From: Glebionis coronaria
Taxonomy: Eukaryota; Streptophyta; Magnoliopsida; Asterales; Asteraceae
Direction of reading: 5' to 3'
Length of the DNA stretch: 64,000 nt
Assembly (NCBI GenBank): GCA_025667525.1
Contig: JANFOE010000583.1
Coordinates: forward strand, 372,001 to 436,000
Position 1 is the stretch's first letter. Each line of letters opens with the position of its first letter. Positions 32,325 to 44,400 of this stretch are shown here, one piece after another. Under the pieces are notes generated by a model, which had not been told where the DNA came from, ran no database searches, and saw only the letters and a program-made list of their open reading frames with translations. The position numbers were made by a program, and so were the translations under genes.

Positions 32325-32810
32325 TTGGCATCAGAGATTATGGTTTCTTGTTAACCAAATCATCATATACCAAATTTTTCGTGTTCCTGTTCTGAATCAA
32401 AAACCACACATCTTTTTTTTGGCCAAAACTGTTTGTAAATTGATTAAGCACAAAATCACAGAGATATTTTGTGTTTATCAAATATTCATATCAGGAACAA
32501 TTAATCAAACCAAAAAAAACATATCCAAGAAACAAATTAAGGGTTAGGCACAGTTTTATACTTGAGATTCGAAACATAAAACCCGCATCGAGAGGATAAC
32601 ACAAGTCACCATCAAGGCAATAATCAAATCATCAAAAAGGGAACGAATACACCTGAATTTTGAAGAAATATGAATAGCAACCCTTAATCGAATCATCATT
32701 TAATTCATATCAAGGATATAATTCGGTTCAATAAGAACACTGATATGAGTGAAATCTCATATCAATTATAACAAATCAAACCCTAAAACACAAAGAAAAA
32801 TTCCAGATTT
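32325..32810 (+). other. Degenerate primer site and copia leader
   Basis: TTGGCATCAGAGATTATGG at 32325 is a mutated tRNA-Met-type primer site. The following half kilobase is leader-like and without gag. Confidence 0.5.
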
Positions 32811-33468
32811 TATGTGAAAAAGCAGGACTCAATATGACAAGTCTCCAAAGTCAAAGGACCTTTCTTGCCAAACTGCCAAAGTTGAAGGACTAAAAGTGTA
32901 AATTCATCAAAGTCAAAAGCTTATGAAGAAAGTCAACTCAAGTTAAAGGATCAATGTTGCTAAAACTTAAAGTCAAAGGGTTGATCTTATCAAGTTCATA
33001 AAGTGCTTAGCTCATAACATCAATCTGCCAAAAGATAAAGGGCTGTTTTTGTCAAATATGAAACTGGTATTGGGCTTGATCCGTGTAACTTAGCTATGGA
33101 CCAATGAGAAGCCATAAAAATGAAGACTCGGATTGCCAATTGAGCTCATTAAATGAAGAGTGAAAAGAATCTATATAGTACCTCCACTAGCTCATTTCCA
33201 CCAATCATATTTCATTTTGAGGATAATGATCTGTGGCTTAACCCAACATCCAGTTATATCATGCCACATAGCTTAACTCATTACCAGATCGAAGAGCACG
33301 AGAGAGGCCATATCAAAGAAATATTTCAAGAGCAAAAATGATCGTGATGATAAGGCGAATTCAACCCAGCAATCCAATTAACAAATCATCAAGAGAATCA
33401 AAAATCCCCAATTGGATGAAGAACGCTTGAAGAACGAATTTCCAGAATTTGACACCTGGCAACTTCTA
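32811..33468. other. Repeat-like segment with AAAGTCAAAGG words
   Basis: Short words around AAAGTCAAAGG and TCAAAGTC recur between 32840 and 32990. The frame 33153-33341 has no domain. Its element class was not identified. Confidence 0.35.
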
Positions 33469-33775
33469 ATTGGCCAAGACACGTCACATAACTCACCTAC
33501 ATCACTTATCAAGTCTATAAATACCCCCTGTAGCTCTTTCATTTGTGTAATGTAGCTTAAGTGTGAAATTCACACACTTAGCATAATCTCTCTTCATGTT
33601 TTACTCTCTAGTTATAACTACTTAGGGTGATTGACAACCACCCTAAGTCAGTTAGTTAGGTACTTGTAACAACTTGTCACCATTAATAACAGATTTCAGT
33701 TTACCAAATTCTCAATTCCCTTCTTACTATTCTGCATTCATCGTTCATACCTCATTCTTGTGTATATTATTCTCA
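33469..33775 (+). promoter_or_regulatory. LTR-like promoter segment with TATA box and hairpin
   Basis: ACACGTCA near 33480, then CTATAAATACCCCC (TATA box, 33515-33528), a CT-containing leader and a perfect 9-bp hairpin, CTTAGGGTG (33621-33629) and CACCCTAAG (33639-33647). It looks like the U3/R of an unidentified LTR, but no LTR ends were found. Confidence 0.4.
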
Positions 33776-35260
33776 TGAGTAACTGAATCAAGTTAGTTGA
33801 TTTGGAAGCTAGTTTTGTGATCGGAGTTATTGCAGTCCAAGTTTGATTACAGTTCTAGCCAGAATCCATTGTTCATTCCTCTTGTAGCAGGGAAGTTATG
33901 ATGAATGATGATGGTTGATGTTGATTTGGTTACTTATTAGTGGTGATAAGGTGTTGATAAGCTGAAAAAGAGAGTCATCACTCTCTTCTCCATCAAAGGA
34001 GGCCTTATTAGCTAATAAGTGCAAATCTGGTTTACTTTTCCTCTCAGTTGTTGTCTGCATGTTATTTTCTTACTTTTAGTGTATACTTGACTACTAATGC
34101 TTGCTATATGTTCTATATGTTCTTGCTGATATGATTTGTTAGTTTATAGTTCATATCTGTTAGCCTTAATCAATTGAACTTAGCTTAATTTTCCTCAATT
34201 CAATAACTAGTGTTTAGATAACCAGCAAGATTTTGATCCAGTGATTGAACTTGAGTAAAAAGTGTTTTCATACACTCTAATACTGATATAAAATAGATGT
34301 GTGAAGTTTGGAAGTCAAACTCCTTTTCAAAAAGGCAAATGGCACAAGAATGTTATGGGTCAGTTTCATATGCCTAGAACAAGCCATTTTCAAACCAGCA
34401 TAAGTAGCTCATTTTTTGGAATCAGACTTTGATTTTTGGTTTTTTGGAAAGCCTAACATCCTAGCTTTCAGATTTTATAAGCAACTTTATACAGTTCTCC
34501 ATATAGAATAAGCAATAAGCCCATAAAAGTCTTTATGATAATCACTAGTTTCTGTCATATCTTATTTCCAGTATTGGCTTATCCACTTCATAAAAGTGCT
34601 TATTTTCTTCCACAAATCAGTTCTATAAGTAATCAAAATAAGTTTTGACCTTAGTCAAAGTTGGTCAACTTTTGGTCAACGCTGGTCAACATAAGCCATT
34701 TGAGCTTATTGGATTTTCTGGCTTATTTTGTGGAGGTTTTTAAGATTTTCTTGGATAGGTGTCCATTATTTGGGCTCATAATCATATTTTGAGAAAACCA
34801 GACTTTGTGCTTACTCAAATAAGCTCAACTCTTAAAAGTAGCTTATTCAAAAGAGCTTATTTGAGATTAAGACCACCACAGCTTATTTCCTTAAACATGG
34901 CTAGCTTATTTTAAGTTGTGAATCTTTTGAAACCATTTTCAGCTTATTTGGTTGACCAGAGCTCAAGATATGGCTTAATTCTCATTAAGCCCGTTTTTTT
35001 ATCAAAACATTCTTAGAAATTGCATTTTGGTCCTTATAATTAGGGTAGTTGCTAGTTTGTTAATAATCTGTTAAAATTGTTAGGTTTTGCATTCTAGTCC
35101 CTGAAGTTGTTAGGGTAGTTGATTTTAGTTACAAAGTTTGTTAAGTTTGGTACTTTTGGTTACTAGCTTATATAATTTACATTTTTAGTCCTTATACTTT
35201 CTTATACTTTAAATTTTATCCCTTAATACTTGTTGTGCATTACTTGGTTGTACTTTGTGT
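33776..35260. repeat. AGCTTATT-rich repeat, first orientation
   Basis: 34290-35010 carries more than a dozen AGCTTATT/AATAAGC words. A run from AGCTTATTTGGTTG to AGCCCGTTTTT and TTGCATTTTGGTCC matches, in reverse complement, 37210-37360. The two are diverged inverted copies of one repeat family. Confidence 0.5.
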
Positions 35261-36275
35261 TTCATAATTGTTATGTGCAAGATGTTTTTAGACTAGTACG
35301 GTTACGTAGACGATACTATTTTACACTTTTGACGGTTTTGTGACAATTAGACATAGAATACCGTAGCTTTGCTAATCAAACACCAACAACAATAAAGTGA
35401 CTTGATTTTTTATCGATCATTCAATTCGTAAAGATATCGAGACAAAAACGAACTACATAAAGACAAATATTAAACACACTCACAAGAAACAAGGTTGTCA
35501 CAACCATTTGTGAGTCGGTTCACAAACCACCAAACAAGAAGAGGAGAAGATTTTTTTTAATCGGTTTGAGAGAAGAAAAGAGAAAGAGACTCGATATCTT
35601 CAAAGAAACATAAAAAGAAAAGTGACGGTGTATTAGCAAAAAAAGGACTCAGTTTTAACTCACAATATTAAAGGGACACCGGGCCTTAAGCCATCAGGTT
35701 TCATATAAACCATTTAACCCTCCATCTTTCATTTATTAATAGCATCTATATAGTTTTGATAAAAAAAACATATAGACTTTGTTTTTTTGAAAAAAAATCA
35801 CACGTATTTTAATTTTATAAGTTAGTAGTTTAAAAAAGAATATCAATTAGATTAAATATAATAACCTAGTGATTACACTACTTATTATATTAGGAATAAC
35901 TTATGGATTAATTAACCTAATTTTTATTCAAGTTTAGATATAAAATCTCCAGGGATAGTTTTGGTTTTAAATATTAATCCCCATAAGTTATTGATAGCCT
36001 GTAACGTATAAAACGAGAGATCTCACCAGAAAAGGAAAATATTTGACAATTTTAGTGTTAAAATATTTTTGGAGATTTTTTTAATATCTTAGAGATATAA
36101 CAAAAGAAGGTGGAGATGGATCAAAGAAAGTAGTAAGTACTATTAGTACAACCAATTTCAATGTTTGATGCTAGAACCCCCGAATTACTCACTATGGGTA
36201 ATTCGAATGTAAATCATTCCCGAAGAAAATGGTTTATGGGAAGTGATAGACCCATTAGAGACAACTCAAGACCAA
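35261..36275. other. Unassigned AT-rich segment
   Basis: No gene was recognised. It contains A-rich and T-rich tracts and an inverted pair around GGTTGTCACAACC near 35493. Degraded sequence preceding the copia gag fragment begins near 36130. Confidence 0.4.
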
Positions 36276-36276
36276 C

Positions 36277-36520
36277 AATTCAGAAGATGTGGTCATCGTA
36301 GATTTAACCAATCACAAGGCTAAGGAAAAGTTTTTAAAGAACATGGCCGTGGAAGATTTAACCAGACTCGAGGCTGAGAACAAGAGAATAACAATTATAA
36401 AAGGGAGGAACGAGCATCTTTTGAAGAAGATAAAAGAGACAAGCCTCAAGTCACATGTTACCGATTTCACAAATTTTGACATTATGCCTATGGATGACAA
36501 AAAAAACACATAAATTGCAG
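36277..36520 (+). pseudogene. Copia gag fragment around the zinc knuckle
   Basis: One frame reads RFNQSQG, stop, HGRGRFNQTRG, stop, EQENNNYKRE and DKRDKPQVTCYRFHKF, stop, HYAYG. This is the Arg/Gly-rich approach and CCHC knuckle of a copia gag, with one cysteine read as phenylalanine and several stops. The open frame 36289-36513 in another register is only its shadow. It is an orphan fragment with no other pol or gag part attached. Confidence 0.6.
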
Positions 36521-36600
36521 AGTGCATAAATCGTAGAGAGTGTAGAAATCATAGAGAGTGCAGAAACCACAGTGAGTGCATAAACCGCATGGAGTTAATA
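36515..36600 (+). repeat. Short degenerate tandem repeat GAGTGCATAAACCGCA
   Basis: Four to five copies of an 18-base unit like GAGAGTGCAGAAACCACA lie directly after the gag fragment. Confidence 0.7.
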
Positions 36601-37079
36601 ACCGTTTTTTTAGTATAATCGTTTTTCCTCGAATTGATTTCAATTTTTAACAAGAGATTTATCGTTTTTTGTTATAAATGCTTGAATGGTATTCTATTTC
36701 TATTTGAGCACAAAGCACGTAAAAATGTAAAAATAGCTATATATGTAATACGTATCTATTCTAAAAACAATGTGCAAGTACCACAATTAATTCCAAAAGT
36801 ACAAGTAAACAATGCATACAAATGAAAATAAAAACAAAAATGAAATGTAAATGCAAAATTAATAAAATGTTAAAAGGAAATTTAAACTAAAATGCAAAGT
36901 ATGAAAATGGTCGAAAATGTAAATGCAAAATATCCTAAAAATGTTAAAACTATTTTTTATAGTATTTATATTTTTTATATAAGACTATTTATATTTTTTT
37001 ATTATTATTAAATCTAAAATTGAGATTTTATTAAAATTGAAATTGTAATTTATAAAAACTGAATTTTAAAAAACTCTGA
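36601..37079. other. AT-rich low-complexity segment
   Basis: Repeated AAAATGTAAATGCAAAAT words (36840-36930) and A/T runs. No gene. Confidence 0.6.
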
Positions 37080-38187
37080 TATTTAACTCAACACAACAAA
37101 CGCAACCCAGACCAAATTAAGCCCAGTAGGAAATTAAGCTCTCAATTGCGTGGCCCAGAATGAGCGAAAAACAGTTTAAGCCCAATAGTTACAAACTAAT
37201 ACTCAAACAGATACAGGGGCTGCTGTACAATTACTGAAAATGACAACATGCTGCGAATTTAAGGACTTGTATGCAATTTTCACTATGTTTTTATTACAAA
37301 AACGGGCTAGAATTTATTGATGAGCTACATTGAGCTTATTAGGCAACCAAATAAGCTCGTTTTTGTTTCTAAACGTTCCTTATGCAAAATTACTTAGCCA
37401 AAATCAAAATCTCGTCTTAAGATAAGCTTTAAGTGCGAATTCGATTTTTTTAGAAATGAACAAGTTATTGAAAAACGTATAAGGAGTTATCTAATCGACT
37501 TAAACTTCTTAGGAAATTATTATGAGGTGAGAAAAATGAGACCAATTCATGAAATTCAGAAATTCTTTAAGGAAATAAGTTGGAAACTAGAAATAAGCTA
37601 AACTAGCTTATTTGATAAGCATTGACCAATTTTGACTTTTTCCAAAACTTTTTCTTACGACTTAAAACTAATATTAAGCTAAGTTTGAGCTACTTTTGAA
37701 AAGAAATTAAACTATAAAAGATCAGATTAAGCTACTGAATATCTATGACAAGTTGATGATCAAAACAATCTAGATAGGAAACTTTGGAGCTTATTCACGG
37801 CTTATCTAATAAGCTACTCCAAAAACTTACAACTAGAGAATTAAAAACAGTACTATAGGCTATCCAAAGCACCAAATATCTCAAGCTAACTCTAAGAAAT
37901 GAAGGATTTATGACCAGAACTATAAGGTTGTTCAGGCTAATTTTGTGACAGTTGAAACCAAAGCACTACACAACTTTTATCCGTTGACCTGGAATTTGAC
38001 TAATATGTAACTGGTTTTAGGCTATCTAAATGCTGTAAATGAGATGACAAATGTATGAAGTCCACAACTATAACATAACACTCACACAAAGCAAATCCAA
38101 ACAGACCTTAAAATATTATTAAGCAAATTTAACAAAGGAATTTTAAGATCTAATGCTGCTGTAGCTAAATCATATGTCTAATCAACT
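37080..38187. repeat. AGCTTATT-rich repeat, second orientation
   Basis: Reverse-oriented diverged copy of 34290-35260 (AAATTGCATACAAGTCC, AAAAACGGGCTAG and CAACCAAATAAGCTCG in reverse sense). It continues across the G2 insertion to 50544. Confidence 0.5.
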
Positions 38188-38192
38188 CAAAC
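38188..38192. repeat. Target duplication CAAAC, left of G2
   Basis: It is identical to 50539-50543. Confidence 0.92.
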
Positions 38193-41100
38193 TGTAACAC
38201 CCCCAAATTTATACAACTCAATACAGCGGAAGACTAGTTGGTGTTACGGGATAGCACATTACTCACATCATAGACAACGCATAAAAATCGCGTCGTTTAT
38301 TTATAAAGCATTTCCATTCAATAATATCAAAGTTACATCGGTCCCAAGTCATTACATTTCATACAAGTTTTACAAAGTATTTGAATGGAAAATATTGTTT
38401 AAGTGCGGGTCATGAACTCTTGTCGTCTTCCCGAGAATTACCTTCAAGTACCTGAGTTAAAACATGTTAAAAGAAAAGGTCAGCGATAACGCCGAGTGAA
38501 TTCATAGAGTTTAATAAATTCCATCAATATAACTTTGGTATAAAATTAGTACCAAAAATCAATACGTACAAATCATTGTAATAGGCCGTAAAATAGCCAA
38601 AATCATTTTATACAAATCTTTGTAATAGGCCATAATATAGCCAAAGTCATTTTTATACAAATCTTTATCGAAAATCATAATATAGGCATTTGCCTTAAAA
38701 ATCATTATACGAGCCAATGTCGTAAAAAAACATCATACAATACGTTTCGCAACGTTGTATAGATTAAATAAAAACCGTTATAAGAATATGGTTATGAAAA
38801 CCAAAACACGAACATAATATCAGTAGTATGACCCAGTAATGCTAGTCAGGCAATACATCGTAATTCGAAGCGTCTAATAGTATTTCGGTGATTTGGATTA
38901 TTATAAGCCGCATGACATTGTTACCTTACGAAACCAACAACGGGTAGCTAACCCGATACCAATTTTGCCCATCTAAAGAAGCGTGTCGTCACAAAGGTCA
39001 CGCTATGGAAATCTTCTCATACATAAATTCGCTTACCAATCAATGTGGCACGACGGGGATCAACCGTCAAGGCGCGAACTGGGGTGATCGTCCCCAAATA
39101 GTACTATTAAATGCATAAGCGTTTACCAACTCCCGGTAGTTCACAATACATGCTAATGTGACTTTTAGTGACATAACCTAACTTTAGTAATCCATTTGAT
39201 TTCATCTATCGGGTCCTTTAATCATTTATCGGGTCATACAATCGGGTCATTCAATCATTCGGGTCCAAATCAATAAACAAACAATTGGGACAAATGGTGT
39301 CCTAATTTTATAAAAACTAACATGTTATCTCCCTCGCGGGTTTATAAAACATTTATAAAAACATTTAAAAGAGTGCGAGGCTATGAACTCACGTTGATGT
39401 GGGAAGGCGGGTTATCGGTAATTCGGACGTACGGTACGTGCTTCAATCACGGAAACCTAGACAAATAATACTCGTCTTAGACTCATGTCCAATGACTTTA
39501 TAAAAATAACAAGTATGTATACATATGATGATTATATATATATATATATGATGATCAAGTGGGTTTACATATTCTCGTTTACTCCTTTTAGTGTTATATG
39601 TTGATAACTTTTATATTAGTTTACTAGTTTTACCCATTTACGTGTCTTAAGTCCAATAAGCTTATTATAAGTTATTTAACTTATTTTAATCCATTTTGTA
39701 CTTATATTATCAGTACATAAACTTTACAAGTTGGGCCCAAATGGGTTAAGCCCAATAATAAGTTTATAGGTGTTCTAGTCCATTTTTGTTGTATTATTAG
39801 TCCAATAACGTTAATTTAGTCCGTATGTTATATAGTTCGGGTTTTATCGATTTTTACTTGTAATTTATGTTCATATATCAGTATATGAGTTTTATAAAGT
39901 TTACATTAGACGGGTCCAACCGTCTAAGTTTTATTTAACAAAAACGTTAATTTTACGGTAATAGCCGAAAAAGTCGTAAATATCATGTTTATAGTTTTTA
40001 TAGCTTATAAAACTTAACAAGTTACCATTTTTATAAAATTTCCACTTATTTACCCTTTAACATATTTATATAAATAAAATTCATGAGTTAGTGGGTTTTA
40101 ACTTTACATTTTATACAATATAATTTTGAGTGCTTATATAATAGTATTAAACTTTATTTTCCAAATATCTGATTTTTATCTTCACTTTCACCAAAATTGC
40201 CATATCTTGAGTTCTATATGGAGATAGAAGCTCAAATTTTTATCACATAAACTACATGATATGTGCTATATTTAGCTCTTGCTACTGTTGAATCATCTTC
40301 TAAATATTTTCTAAAAATCGTCCAAAACAGTGAACTCAGATTTATACCTTAAACTTGTTTTGATCATATCTCACTCATTACTTTGATTCCATTGCATGGC
40401 CAACTCTCACATGTGTACAAGACCCATAGCTTACTGTAAATAGATTCTACTTCATCATTTTATCAGTTTACCATATGGTTCTTTACTGTTTTTATACAGC
40501 CTATCATTTAAACAAGATTTACCCATTTTTACTTATAGTTTTTCATCTTTTTATCCATGATTATCAACAAAAAATCCCCACATAACATTTTTATCATCAT
40601 ATAATCATCATAAATATATACAATAGGAAATAAAATACATGTTTACCTAATCAAAATAACAAGAAGTTGAGGAGGACAATCTTTATACCACCAAGTTGAT
40701 GTAGGTTATGAGTTTGACATGGATTTGGATGGAGAAACTTGTGCATAGCCAAGACCATCTTCAAGACCACCATTCTTCATGTATACCTTGTGGAAAATCA
40801 GCCTCAAGACACTATGAAAACTCCTCCTTGGATGTTATAAGCACCACCAATCTATAGGGTTTCAAGAGGGCTTCAACATATATGTAAATAACATAGGATT
40901 TGTGGTTGAATTTTGATCAAGAATGGTGTTTATGGGGTGGATATGGACGACAATAATGGGAGAGTAGAGAGGATGTTGAAGTGGTTTTGCATGTAAGATA
41001 TGAGAGAAATGGTAAGAGTTGGTGGTTTTGTGAAGTTAGTGGCATGTGTAGCTTAGCATTGAAGCTAATATGGACATGTGTAAGGCTTGTTAGCTACACT

Positions 41101-41682
41101 TGACACATAAGTGTCTTGTGTAGCTAGTTAAGGCCGGTTTTGATGGGGGTGGGACAAGTGTCCCACTTGTCTCATCCCCATTTATTTACGGGTACTCCTC
41201 GATTCTAGTTTCCTCGATTTGCGTGCCCTCGGGTCGTTTTACGAAAAACGTTTTTATAAATTATGAATCACCGTCATAAAACGAATCTAATAAAAATTGT
41301 CTCATCAAAAACGGAGTTCGAAAACGTAAATACGTAATCCTAAGGTTTCCGGTTTAGTCGTAAGAGACGTTAAAATAAAATCGTAAGTCCTAATCTCTTC
41401 TCGTAAATTTGTGAGTTTATGAACTAACACAAATTTAAAACTCCAAAATAATATTCACGGATAAATTTATTTTATGAATTGTCGGACTGTCACCAAAGAC
41501 GGTGTATGTAAACGTAAGCACGTAACGTAGAATCCTCCGGTTTAGACGTAGTCGATGCTACTCCAAGACGTAATTCCAAATTTCTTCCCAAAAATAAGTG
41601 AGTTCATATTGTAACATTAAAATAATATTTTCAAATAATATTTGAGAATAAAATATCAATCGTAAATTGACGGATTGTCACA
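38193..41682 (-). repeat. 3' LTR of G2
   Basis: TGTAACACCCCC...GGATTGTCACA, 3490 bases, paired with 47046-50538. It has a TA microsatellite near 39533. Confidence 0.93.
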
Positions 41683-41683
41683 G

Positions 41684-41702
41684 CATTTACCCCTAAACAG
41701 GA
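41684..41702 (-). other. Polypurine tract of G2
   Basis: The minus strand has TTTAGGGGTAAATG one base before the 3' LTR, the same word as in G1. Confidence 0.75.
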
Positions 41703-42639
41703 TCTTTGTCCTCAAAGATCATCTTACTTTACTACTTGCTTCTTATAGAGTTAAAGCCATGTGGTTATTTCCTCCATATTCGGTCTTTGCTCACAAGTGT
41801 AATTCATTACAATACGCGAGTTTCATCAAACATAACTACGGGAATAAGATCAGGCTAAATTTTGACTTACTTTCTCTATCCATGATGTTCACGGGTTTCT
41901 GATGAATGCAACTTTTCGTCGATCTAAACTTTACTACGAAGAATTCAAATTTTAACTTGATAGATATTCCATCAAGTTCGATATACGAAACATAATTCAC
42001 GCAGTCTTTGAAGTCCTAGGGTAGATCCAGCTTATATGCCTTTCAATCCCAACTTTTTCATCATCTCAATGGTCCCATACAATCGGGGACTTATATCCCA
42101 TGATTTGTCAGATCATGAATTCATTTTTCCAAGGTTAAAAATTGTGGCATAACTTCGCTACCCATTTGGCAGTTCAAGATCTACACTTCACATTCACATA
42201 ACCTCTTGCCCACTACCGGCAGTCAATAATCAAATCCTAATTTCAACAATCATTTCAGATTTCGCGGGTCGGGTATTTTGCAAGGTTAGGTTCGCCATCA
42301 TAGGAAACCTTAAACCTAAGAGACATGTCCAACTCACTATGGGTGTATGTCGGATGTCTCCATCTCAACTCTTGCTTACAGATGCTCTAAGATTTAGATC
42401 CTAACAAGATTAGATCTCGATCCTAATACGATAGTTATCAAGGATAATCTCTCCAAAGGAAAACGATTATACGGTCTATTACCAAAGGTCATTCATTCAA
42501 ACATAAAATAGCACTTATATTACTTTGTATCGTTACTTTACCTCGTCCCTTCGATTGGGGTGGTACATAGTACTCTCATCAAGGTTCGTTCTCAATGATT
42601 TCTGAGCAAATCTCTAGAAATTCGATGCGAAGCAAGGAT
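41703..42639 (-). other. Degraded 3' internal region of G2
   Basis: Aligns with 1257-2190 of G1. No continuous frame. The plus-strand open frame starting at 41675 spans the LTR end and is accidental. Confidence 0.5.
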
Positions 42640-42790
42640 CTTGATATAGATGTTCGATACGGGCGCACTATGTTTGCATAACTCTTTTGCATTTATCATT
42701 GACGGGAATGATATTAGCAGATTTGGTCAGTCTGTCGACGATGACCCAAATCGAATCAAATTCAGATGATGACCTTTGCAATAGCTAGAC
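42640..42790 (-). pseudogene. Integrase core remnant of G2
   Basis: The minus strand reads SSSEFDSIWVIVDRLTKS, as in G1, with the same upstream stop position (42785-42787, TAG against TAA). A short deletion follows relative to G1, so the HGVHVSII part is lost from frame. Confidence 0.7.
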
Positions 42791-43628
42791 GTTTATTAAA
42801 GTATGAGGCGATGTATGCCTTCATAATTGCCATCAGTACATCTTCTTCAGACAAAGATACTTTTAGTCATAAATGACATAAATAGAATACTTATACTTAC
42901 AAATTCCAACATAACTATATCTCACCATCTTCCAAATTTAGACAATCACAAATGGACTTTAAAATATTTAACGTTATCGGCTTCTCAATTTTTAATGGTT
43001 CATATTAGTCGTGAACCCCTTTTTATTATCTATATTATCCTTTTAACAATCATTGTTTATTTTTATATCGTTCGACAATTTATTTTGCACCTTCATTACT
43101 AAGGAACATGTCCTATCTGGTTCTTTTATCTTTTCTACATAATGCGTCAGTATTTATATTCACTTCTCATGATGATATAATTATCATGTCCACAATTCAC
43201 TCAGATATTCTTTCTATATTATGCGTCAGTAATTGTGTTCACCTTTCTTCATATTTTCTAAGTTTCAGTTTCGTCTCATCTATCATTTTTATCAGTTTTT
43301 TTTTCTCAATCCAGCGTTTAAAGCGTCGATAATTATCATAATTAATTAAATAATTATTAGTTAATTTTTATGAAGCGTATAAGTTTTAAATTTCTTAGTT
43401 CGACCAATTATATAAAATGTTCAAAATAAATTTGAATTTAATTAACAAGATTTTTGTTGATTTATCGAAAATATTTAATAAGATTCGTAAATGTTCGAAA
43501 AACCTTTGTTTATACTTTGGTCAAAGTTTTCTTAGTTTGAAAAGCAAAAATTGTCGTTTTAAGTTTTCAGGTTATGGTATAAATGGTTTTACTCAATCCT
43601 TCTTAAGTTATCTTGAGGTATACACAAA

Positions 43629-43646
43629 CATTTACCCCTAAACAGA
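43629..43646 (-). other. Second polypurine-tract copy inside G2
   Basis: Eighteen bases identical to the terminal tract, at the same internal place as in G1 (3178-3196). Confidence 0.55.
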
Positions 43647-43914
43647 AGTTTAGTTAAATGGTTTGTGTATAAGGGAATAATCCCTTAAAAATCCTTTGTT
43701 AAAACATTCGTCAAAACATATTTGCACATTCTTTTTAGTATAACTCAAAGTCTTAAATGACTTCTAACTTTTGAAGAGTCAATTTATATTCCATTATCTA
43801 TTAATCACACGGTTAAATCATGTAAAGTATTAAGTCTTTAATCACATGTTAAATATTTAAGATACAAGTTTTCATGGTTCAGCCAATTCAGGTCAATTTA
43901 TAAATAATTTTTAA

Positions 43915-44400
43915 CTCATTCTTATTCTTATAAATAAACAAACGGTCCTTAATGATCGCAAGCATGAATTTATCGAATTACAGCCTACACACGTGATTCA
44001 CCAAATTTATGAATGCTACATGTGTATTAGTTAATCCAAACGTCATCACGTGAAACTCATAACGTTCATTACAAGTACCGGATGAGGTGATTGGAATAGA
44101 TAATCTCTTTCGCAGATACGAAGTTGATGATAACCATGCTATGGATCAAATCTGCTAGAACCTTGTAAATGATCGAACAATTCTTCCATTTCGAGTTATG
44201 GATATCTTTTTCGATTGTCAATTTACTCAGTCACAGTAATCTATAAATATAAGGAAAGATAACACCATAGCTCTTCAGGATGACAGGCTTGGTATAATAA
44301 AATCTTTCTCCGACAACTTTCTCAGTTGTACGGTAATTCCTTTAATTTAGATGGTGCTGACGTACAGTGCACAAGCCACAAGTGCAGCACCGGAAATATA
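43915..44400 (-). pseudogene. Reverse transcriptase remnant of G2
   Basis: The same segments as in G1: GYHQLRI, MTFGLTNTHVAFINLVNHVC and IIKDRLFIYKNK at the catalytic loop. Stops at 43978-43980 and 44347-44349 lie at the codons stopped in G1. The first catalytic aspartate is lysine in both. Inactive. Confidence 0.78.

Noticed and set aside
36289..36513. 74-codon Lys-rich protein
   Set aside because: It is an out-of-register shadow of the copia gag knuckle fragment, whose proper frame is recognisable.
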